A DNA stretch of 64,000 nucleotides, taken from the NCBI RefSeq assembly GCF_018919215.1, contig NZ_JAHLQK010000004.1, positions 431,517-495,516 on the forward strand. Reading direction: 5' to 3'. Below the pieces are notes generated by a model. That model worked only from the letters and a program-made list of their open reading frames with translations, was not told the origin of the DNA and searched no databases. Made by a program: the position numbers and the translations under genes. The stretch's first letter is position 1. Each line of letters begins with the position of its first letter. Below, piece after piece: positions 58,466 through 64,000 of this stretch. Source of the DNA: Alkaliphilus flagellatus (GTDB taxonomy: Bacteria > Bacillota > Clostridia > Peptostreptococcales > Natronincolaceae).

Positions 58466-59020
58466 TTAATTCATCCTACCTCTCAAAGGACATTTAATAT
58501 TTCAGGTTTTTCAATTGTTTAACCAGAATAGCTCGCCCTAATTATATATATTATATTCCTGACCAATATAGTTGTAAATCTTTTAATTTACAATAATAAG
58601 CTGTAATTCTGACTCTAATCTCATTGTACTGATATAATCTGACTTTTTCTCTATTAACTTTGCTAAAGCTACACTTATTGCATGCTTTTAACTAAAACTT
58701 GCAAAATAATATTAATAATTTTTGTTTATATTTTGTAAACTATATATAATCTATCACCTACAAAATAGTCATTATTATATATTGCTTAATAAAGTAGCAC
58801 ATGTTATAATTTTAACTTGTGTTACAGAGACTAATAGCAATATTCTTACTTATTTGCCTGTTGACCTGTAATTCAAAACTTCCACTTATTATAAGTAAAA
58901 ATTTAGAATTACATAATCCCTGGATAACCTGACTTGCGTTCAGAGTGAGTTCAAACTCCCTTTAAACTGAGTCTTAGTTTATCACTAAATGAAGAATTTC
59001 CAAACAAGGAGGAGAAGTAT
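58466..59020. other. Divergent intergenic region
   Basis: 555 bases without a gene. It must hold promoters in both directions; TTGACC (58860-58865) with a TATTAT about 20 bases on is one candidate for the permease. A GAGTTCAAACTC inverted repeat and neighbouring ACTCAGTTT/AAACTGAGT pairing at about 58940-58975 could form a leader hairpin. No known riboswitch class was recognised. Confidence 0.45.
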
Positions 59021-60325
59021 TTGTCTCAGCAAAACTTGAAAAAATCAATCACATTTTCACAAGCTATATCTATTGTTGTAGGGGTCATAATAGGTTCTGG
59101 TATTTTCCTAAAAACAGGGACTGTATTTCAAAATGCAGGATCACCTTATCTTGGTGTTATTGCTTGGTTTGTAGGAGGTATTATTACACTAACATCAGCT
59201 TTAACAATAGCTGAAATTTCTTCAGCCATTCCTGAAACCGGAGGAATATATACCTATTTAAAAGTATTATATGGAGATGTTTGGGCATTTCTCTTAGGCT
59301 GGGTACAAACTATAATAGCTTACCCAGCCTCAGCCGCGGCACTCGCCATAGCCTTCTCAACATTTGCAACATTTTTTGTTCCTTTAACTGATATACAGCA
59401 AAAACTACTAGCAATATTTATTTTAATGTTCGTTGTAATTATGAATATTATTGCCACTAAATTTGGTGGGATGATACAGCTTATTTCAACTATAGGCAAA
59501 CTTATTCCTCTTGTTGTTATTATTGTATTTGGACTAATAAAAGGAACAGCCAATGACTTTAGCTTTATAGGTACTACTACAGCTCCTAGTTTAGGTTTTG
59601 GTGCAGCCCTACTTGGTACATTATGGGCATACGACGGGTGGGCTGGTGTAACAACTATAGCTGGTGAGCTGAAAAATCCAAGCAAGGAACTTCCTAAAGC
59701 AATTATTTTAGGAGTATCTTCTGTAATAGGAGTTTATGTAATATTTAATTTAGCCCTTTTAAAAGTTTTGCCTATGGATGAAATTATCAAGTCTTCAAAA
59801 CCAGCCTCCGATGCTGCCACTATACTTTTTGGACAAGGTGGTGCTACATTCGTAACTATAGGAATATTAGTTTCTGTATTTGGAGCATTAAATGGATATA
59901 TATTAACTGGTGCAAGGGTCCCTTTAGCTATGGGAGAAAAAGGACAATTACCTTTTTCTAACTTTTTAAAGCAAATTCATCCTAAGTTAAATACACCAGC
60001 TAATTCATTAATTACTATATCATTTTTAGCTATATTATATATATTATCTGGTTCATTTAACACACTAACAGATTTAACTATTTTTATATTATGGATATTC
60101 TTTGTGATGACTGTATGCGGTATATTTATATTAAGAAGAAGAAAAAATATTCCAAATGCAGGCTATAAAGTTCCTCTTTTTCCTATAGTTCCTTTAATAG
60201 GTATTTTGGGAGGATCTTATATATTATATAGCACATTAATAAGTTCTCCAGTAAACTCTCTTATAGGAATTGGTATTGCGCTATTAGGCTTACCTTTCTA
60301 TTTCTATTTAAAGACCAAAAAATAA
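59021..60325 (+). CDS. APC-family amino acid permease
   Basis: 434 residues, about twelve membrane helices. V-V-G-V-I-I-G-S-G-I-F in helix 1 and I-P-E-T-G-G-I-Y-T-Y-L in helix 3 are typical of the APC/LAT group, close to SteT-like exchangers. It likely moves neutral amino acids or polyamines across the cell membrane; substrate is uncertain. Starts at TTG 59021 with AAGGAGG eight bases upstream. Single gene with its own terminator. Confidence 0.92.
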   Translation: MSQQNLKKSITFSQAISIVVGVIIGSGIFLKTGTVFQNAGSPYLGVIAWFVGGIITLTSALTIAEISSAIPETGGIYTYLKVLYGDVWAFLLGWVQTIIAYPASAAALAIAFSTFATFFVPLTDIQQKLLAIFILMFVVIMNIIATKFGGMIQLISTIGKLIPLVVIIVFGLIKGTANDFSFIGTTTAPSLGFGAALLGTLWAYDGWAGVTTIAGELKNPSKELPKAIILGVSSVIGVYVIFNLALLKVLPMDEIIKSSKPASDAATILFGQGGATFVTIGILVSVFGALNGYILTGARVPLAMGEKGQLPFSNFLKQIHPKLNTPANSLITISFLAILYILSGSFNTLTDLTIFILWIFFVMTVCGIFILRRRKNIPNAGYKVPLFPIVPLIGILGGSYILYSTLISSPVNSLIGIGIALLGLPFYFYLKTKK

Positions 60326-60331
60326 AAATTC

Positions 60332-60363
60332 AGGACTTGCAGTTAAATTGCAAGTCCTTTTCT
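60332..60363. terminator. Terminator shared by the permease and DUF438 genes
   Basis: AGGACTTGCA (60332-60341) and TGCAAGTCCT (60349-60358) with a seven-base loop, T run after it, A run before it. Confidence 0.85.
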
Positions 60364-61602
60364 CTATTCTATATCTGAAAGCAATCTCTTTTCTCCAGTA
60401 ATACCTTGTATAGGCTTAATGTTTTGTGTAACTTCCACAGTTCCCATATATTTACCATTTTCATCTCTTACTGCAAAGTAACGAATATAGACAAAAGTTG
60501 GTCCCATTTGAATCCAAAATTCCTCACTGTCTTTTTTACCAGATTTAAAATCATTTAGTATTTTTTCTACTATATGAACGCTTGCTGGTGGATGGCAATT
60601 ATGAACATCTCTGCCGATTGCAGACTTTGTCCTAGCAAAAATTCTTTCTTTACCTAAAGAAAAATATTTAAATGTATCATTTTCATCTATAAAAGTAATA
60701 TCTATAGGTAAATGATTAAGCATTAATTCTATTTGTTTAAATGTAAGCATTCCACTTTCAAATTGTAGCATATCTTTATTAACATCTATATTTTCTATAT
60801 CTTTTTTATCTTCCTTATAAGACTCAGTTTTTTCAGGCTTCCACTTTGCAATAGGCTCAGTTAAACAATACCCTATTTCAGCGCTTTCTTCTGCAATATT
60901 AAACCATTCATCTTCTGTTAATGTCTCTACTGACATAGGAAATAAAATATTTTCTTCTTTAAAAATCATTTCATTAATTCCATTAATAGCTTCTTCTAGT
61001 TTTAAAAATAATACATCCCACTGTCCATTAAATTGGTTAATTATGTTTCTAGCTTCTTTAATATTAGCCCTAATTTCATCATCTACTCCCCACATTACCT
61101 GTGGTGGCGCTGTTATTTCATATTTCTCTAGGTAGGGGAATAGTAGATTCTCTTTTCTACTATAGTGTTTGTCAATTTCAAGTAGCCTTTTAAGGCTCTC
61201 ATTTAAATCTGCTAATTTTTTTTCATCTTTGCTTTGCTTAATGCTTTCAATTTGTGGATTGATTGTTTCTGTAATTAATTTCTCAATCTCTCTATTCTCT
61301 ATCTTAAATGTATGTACTGGATGTCCTAGTGTTTTATCTGGACTTTTTATACTATGAACTTCCGCAATAGATCCTTTAAAAATCTCTGCATGTACATCAC
61401 ATAATTTTTGTATTTCGCCGATTTCCATTCCTTCAAGCATTAGACTTTGTTCCATTTCAGAAATTTCTGTTGGAGAAACTTCTTTAATTAGTTGGGCAAA
61501 ACGCTCCTTTACATCTCTTGGCTCCTTACCAGCATGGAGATCCTTAATTATACCCTTTAGTATCTCTTTTCTGTGCTCTCTGTTATTAATTAATTCGCTC
61601 AT
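60364..61602 (-). CDS. DUF438 protein with hemerythrin HHE and PAS domains
   Basis: 412 residues: DUF438 (about 5-85); a hemerythrin-type helical domain (about 90-250) with conserved His/Glu such as H-Y-S-R-K-E-N-L-L-F-P-Y and E-E-N-I-L-F-P; and a C-terminal PAS-like domain (about 285-400) with I-D-I-T-F-I-D-E-N-D and N-C-H-P-P. A di-iron site probably senses or binds O2 or NO. It follows the DUF1858 gene by 15 bases and both share a promoter with a Crp/Fnr-type operator, so control by a redox or nitrosative-stress regulator is likely. Confidence 0.92.
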   Translation of the reverse strand: MSELINNREHRKEILKGIIKDLHAGKEPRDVKERFAQLIKEVSPTEISEMEQSLMLEGMEIGEIQKLCDVHAEIFKGSIAEVHSIKSPDKTLGHPVHTFKIENREIEKLITETINPQIESIKQSKDEKKLADLNESLKRLLEIDKHYSRKENLLFPYLEKYEITAPPQVMWGVDDEIRANIKEARNIINQFNGQWDVLFLKLEEAINGINEMIFKEENILFPMSVETLTEDEWFNIAEESAEIGYCLTEPIAKWKPEKTESYKEDKKDIENIDVNKDMLQFESGMLTFKQIELMLNHLPIDITFIDENDTFKYFSLGKERIFARTKSAIGRDVHNCHPPASVHIVEKILNDFKSGKKDSEEFWIQMGPTFVYIRYFAVRDENGKYMGTVEVTQNIKPIQGITGEKRLLSDIE

Positions 61603-61617
61603 ATATAATCCTCCCTA

Positions 61618-61839
61618 TTAATTTATTAAAAATCCTTTATCTTCAAATTCTTTTTTTATTTGTTCCATTTTTATACCTTTCATCATAGCTCCCTTTGGAA
61701 TAGTCATTATTCTACCAGCAGTATTTAACATACCTTTTTTAGTAATATCTTTAAATCCGATATTCTCCATGATTTCTATAATTTCTGGGTATTGTTGACT
61801 TAACTCATAAATACTTTTATTAAAATCAATTTTCTTCAT
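61618..61839 (-). CDS. DUF1858-domain protein (ScdA N-terminus-like)
   Basis: 73 residues with the DUF1858 pattern: I-Y-E-L-S-Q-Q-Y-P-E-I-I-E-I-M near the start, G-F-K-D, T-A-G-R-I-M-T-I-P-K-G-A. In other proteins this domain is fused to hemerythrin-like or DUF438 domains for NO or redox repair. ATG 61839 follows GGCGGAG; a longer frame upstream lacks a ribosome site and crosses the promoter. First gene of the operon. Confidence 0.88.
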   Translation of the reverse strand: MKKIDFNKSIYELSQQYPEIIEIMENIGFKDITKKGMLNTAGRIMTIPKGAMMKGIKMEQIKKEFEDKGFLIN

Positions 61840-61876
61840 ATGCCAACTCCGCCTTTTATATCTTTTATCTAAGCTT

Positions 61877-61922
61877 ATTATACCCATAGGGAAAAAAATT
61901 AACTGTGATTTTACTCACAGTT
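61877..61922 (-). promoter_or_regulatory. Crp/Fnr-type operator and promoter of the DUF1858-DUF438 operon
   Basis: AACTGTGA (61901-61908), six bases, TCACAGTT (61915-61922) form a perfect 22-base palindrome of the TGTGA-N6-TCACA type. TATAAT lies at 61882-61877 (minus strand), placing the likely start near 61870 and the operator centre at about -41.5, the class II activator position. Confidence 0.8.
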
Positions 61923-61970
61923 GATAAGCATTATCATCGATATTAAGACTAATCTTCCTTTAATATATTA

Positions 61971-61996
61971 AAAAAGGGATTTAAAACCCCTTTTTC
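61971..61996 (-). terminator. Terminator of the spmA-spmB operon
   Basis: Minus strand: AAAAAGGGG, short loop, CCCTTTTTT, just after the spmB stop. Confidence 0.8.
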
Positions 61997-62005
61997 ATAA
62001 TAATT

Positions 62006-62536
62006 TTAAAATATTAATGTAGTTATAATTACGGCTGTCAATAACCCTACAACGTCTGCTATTAATCCTGCTGGTAATGCATGTCTTGTTTTCTTAATAG
62101 ATACAGCTCCGAAATAAACTGCTATTACATAAAATGTTGTTTCTGTAGATCCCATCATAACAGAAGCTATACGACCTATTAAAGAATCTGGTCCATGTGT
62201 TGTAATTAAATCAGTCATTATACCAGTAGCCCCACCTCCTGATAGTGGTCTCATAAATGCCATAGGTAGTGTTTCCGATGGCATACCAATTAATTCTGTA
62301 ACTGGCTTTAATATTGATGTAAGTATATCCATAGCCCCTGATGCTCTAAAAACCCCAATAGCTACAAGCATTGCAACTAAATATGGAATTATTCTAACAG
62401 CAGTTTGAAAGCCTTCTTTAGCTCCATCGGTAAATACTTCATATACCTTTATCTTCTTAAAAAATCCATAGGCAGGTATAGCTAATAAAATAAATGGAAT
62501 TGCAAAATCAGAAATTATTTGAATAAACTTTAGCAT
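62006..62536 (-). CDS. spmB: Spore maturation protein B
   Basis: 176 residues, about five membrane helices. The nucleoside-recognition (Gate) domain features F-A-I-P-F-I-L-L-A-I-P-A-Y-G near the start, R-P-L-S-G-G-G-A-T-G-I-M and a final I-A-D-V-V-G-L-L-T. SpmB acts with SpmA in dehydration of the spore core. GGGGGGAG precedes ATG 62536; spacing to spmA is 13 bases. Confidence 0.95.
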   Translation of the reverse strand: MLKFIQIISDFAIPFILLAIPAYGFFKKIKVYEVFTDGAKEGFQTAVRIIPYLVAMLVAIGVFRASGAMDILTSILKPVTELIGMPSETLPMAFMRPLSGGGATGIMTDLITTHGPDSLIGRIASVMMGSTETTFYVIAVYFGAVSIKKTRHALPAGLIADVVGLLTAVIITTLIF

Positions 62537-62549
62537 TTTTCTCCCCCTA

Positions 62550-63164
62550 TTAATTATTTAGTTTTTGATTTTGAAGTTTCATTTGAAAAACTGGTAACTT
62601 TTGTAATAGCTTTACTGCTATAAGTGCCGCCACGGTAGAAGCAGTTGTGGCTACAATAGTAGGCCCAATAATTTCTGTCGCATTAGCAGATCCTGCTGCT
62701 GCACGAATAGCTATAACAGATGCAGGTATAAGTGTAACAGAGGAAGTATTAATAGCTAAAAAAGTAACCATTGCATCGGTAGCTGTATCATCGGTAGGAT
62801 TAAGTTCTTGAAGCTCCTGCATCGCTTTTAATCCGAGTGGTGTAGCTGCATTTCCTAGTCCTAATATATTAGCAGCTATATTCATAATCATTGCTCCCAT
62901 TGCAGGATGATCCTCTGGTACATCTGGGAAAAGCGGAACCATTATAAATCTTAATGCTTTAGCTAGTGATTTAACCAAACCTGACTCCTCCGCAATTTTC
63001 ATTATTCCAAGCCACAATGCCATTACACCTATTAGTCCAATAGAGATTTCTACTGCAGTTTTTGCACTATTGATGGCTGAATCTGTTACAGCAAGAATAT
63101 TACCATTAACAGCGCCCACAATTACCCCTACAGCAATCATCAAAAACCAAATGACGTTGATCAT
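62550..63164 (-). CDS. spmA: Spore maturation protein A
   Basis: 204 residues, five to six membrane helices, Gate domain: G-L-I-G-V-M-A-L-W-L-G near 45-55, N-I-L-G-L-G-N-A-A-T-P-L-G near 105 and T-F-L-A-I-N-T-S-S-V-T near 135. Partner of SpmB. ATG 63164 is chosen since AAGGAG lies eight bases upstream; the longer open frame adds an implausible N-terminal tail. No clear sporulation-sigma promoter could be fixed. Between this gene and 63578 only hairpins are seen. Confidence 0.95.
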   Translation of the reverse strand: MINVIWFLMIAVGVIVGAVNGNILAVTDSAINSAKTAVEISIGLIGVMALWLGIMKIAEESGLVKSLAKALRFIMVPLFPDVPEDHPAMGAMIMNIAANILGLGNAATPLGLKAMQELQELNPTDDTATDAMVTFLAINTSSVTLIPASVIAIRAAAGSANATEIIGPTIVATTASTVAALIAVKLLQKLPVFQMKLQNQKLNN

Positions 63165-63399
63165 ATTTCCAACTCCTTTATTATTTGATATTAAAATATA
63201 TTGATATATGAATATCCACGGGTGCAATTTCTGAGTGATCTTTTCTTATTAATTTATTTATTAATTTTTATAAATATGCCTTTAATGTCCTAAAATCAGG
63301 CTTAAGTAAATTTATCCTTGAAAATATATAGCATATAGACATACTTAACACGATTGAATACGCTCAATTCTGTAGCTTGTTTCAAATAAAAATATGCAT

Positions 63400-63435
63400 A
63401 AAAAACAGGATAAAGCCTAAGCTCTATCCTGTTTT
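63400..63435 (-). terminator. Second hairpin after the gene at the window edge
   Basis: AAAACAGGATA (63402-63412) and TATCCTGTTTT (63425-63435), 12-base loop, followed by T on the minus strand. Confidence 0.7.
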
Positions 63436-63538
63436 GTTTTTAATATATTTTCAACAAATCATTCACATATTTTTATACGCAACATAGTATGGAAGTACAA
63501 TATATTTTTCTCCAGTGTTCTTTTCTATATAAGATTAA

Positions 63539-63568
63539 AATAGGGTATGCAGTTTTACATACCCTATT
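63539..63568 (-). terminator. First hairpin after the gene at the window edge
   Basis: AATAGGGTATG (63539-63549) and CATACCCTATT (63558-63568), a few bases after the stop codon; little T tail. Confidence 0.65.
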
Positions 63569-63577
63569 GGTAAAATA

Positions 63578-64000
63578 TTATTCTTGATATGTTGAGTAAG
63601 GTTTATTACATTCTTGTTCTGTTGGGCACTCTCTACGAGTTGGACCAATTGCAACCTGTCTATTTTGTAAAAGTTTAAGTGTAATAGCTATAACCATTTT
63701 TTCTTCAATTTTTGTAAATAGTTTTTCTCCTACAGGTAAATCTGTATGCTTTGGATGTACACGATGTAAAAACTCATCGAATTCAACAATTTTAGCACTT
63801 ATTAATTCACAAAATGTTAGTTCATTAAAAAATTCTGTGCTGATTTGATTAAATTCTGATAGATCTCCTGACAATAGTCTATCTTTTTCAGCAAAATCAT
63901 TTGATAATTCTTTTGATGTAAAAAATTCGAATTCATTTGATGTATTAGTAACAAGAGGTGCTGGACGTGTACCATTAAATTTAACAACAGTTGTACATTC
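63578..64000 (-). CDS. Unknown protein, C-terminal part (runs off the window)
   Basis: The frame is open from the window edge through 63578, so at least 140 residues are encoded; the start lies beyond 64000. Visible sequence begins E-C-T-T-V-V-K-F-N-G-T-R-P-A-P-L-V-T and ends with a cysteine-containing tail (R-R-E-C-P-T-E-Q-E-C-N). It is mixed helical, has no membrane segment here and matches no family I recognise. The TTG at 63874 is inside the frame and is not a likely start. Confidence 0.75.
   Translation of the reverse strand, partial: ECTTVVKFNGTRPAPLVTNTSNEFEFFTSKELSNDFAEKDRLLSGDLSEFNQISTEFFNELTFCELISAKIVEFDEFLHRVHPKHTDLPVGEKLFTKIEEKMVIAITLKLLQNRQVAIGPTRRECPTEQECNKPYSTYQE

Overview
The window is AT-rich DNA from an anaerobic, spore-forming member of the Clostridia. 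Evidence includes an endospore germination receptor operon, SpmA/SpmB, a Spo0E-like protein, rubredoxin, a BadF/HgdC-type activator protein, an in-frame UGA with a selenocysteine-insertion-like hairpin, and a clostridial type I-B CRISPR system. Genus is inference only; an Alkaliphilus/Natronincola-like or Tissierella-like lineage would fit.

Layout. (1) 1-3.4 kb: heavy-metal efflux, with CadC-type repressor and partial CadA, then a second P1B-ATPase with a free-standing HMA protein. (2) 3.5-16.3 kb: housekeeping. Rubredoxin, an EamA exporter, and the proteostasis cluster tig-clpP-clpX-lonB-lon-engB on the minus strand, then a cold shock protein, a DUF1540 miniprotein and an HD protein. (3) 16.6-18.1 kb: a DsbA/FrnE-like protein with UGA at the first active-site cysteine (predicted selenoprotein), then divergent Spo0E-like and XRE genes. 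(4) 18.5-30 kb: a type I-B CRISPR-Cas locus with 38 repeats. The cas6-cas8b-cas7-cas5-cas3-cas4-cas1-cas2 genes run toward the array on the minus strand. (5) 30.2-33.2 kb: MazG-like and YbaK-like genes, then a compact operon of NirJ/AhbD-like radical SAM protein, ECF-type S component and staygreen-family protein. I consider this operon the best candidate for an undescribed pathway, possibly tetrapyrrole related.

(6) 33.5-43.9 kb: an accessory island. It holds small secreted proteins of unknown function, a roughly 850-bp block present twice in direct orientation, a group IIC-like intron inserted next to a terminator with an amber-interrupted maturase, two tyrosine recombinase relics, a truncated secreted-protein gene abutting a toxin-like fragment, an ECF sigma/anti-sigma pair and an NlpC/P60-like protein. 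(7) 44.4-50.3 kb: a YdcF-like protein, a five-gene germination receptor operon, a YetF-like protein and a 30-residue membrane peptide. (8) 50.4-58.5 kb: ileS behind a T-box leader and an unusual multi-hairpin spacer; the enzyme has the swapped G-x-H-H signature in place of H-x-G-H. Then a 1429-residue fused activator/dehydratase-like protein. (9) 59-64 kb: an APC permease, a DUF1858-DUF438/hemerythrin operon behind a near-ideal Crp/Fnr-type operator, spmA-spmB, and a partial unknown gene.

Most transcription units run on the minus strand and many end in strong intrinsic terminators, several overlapping the stop codons. No tRNA or rRNA genes were recognised. Several start codons were moved downstream of the longest open frame where a Shine-Dalgarno sequence decides the matter.
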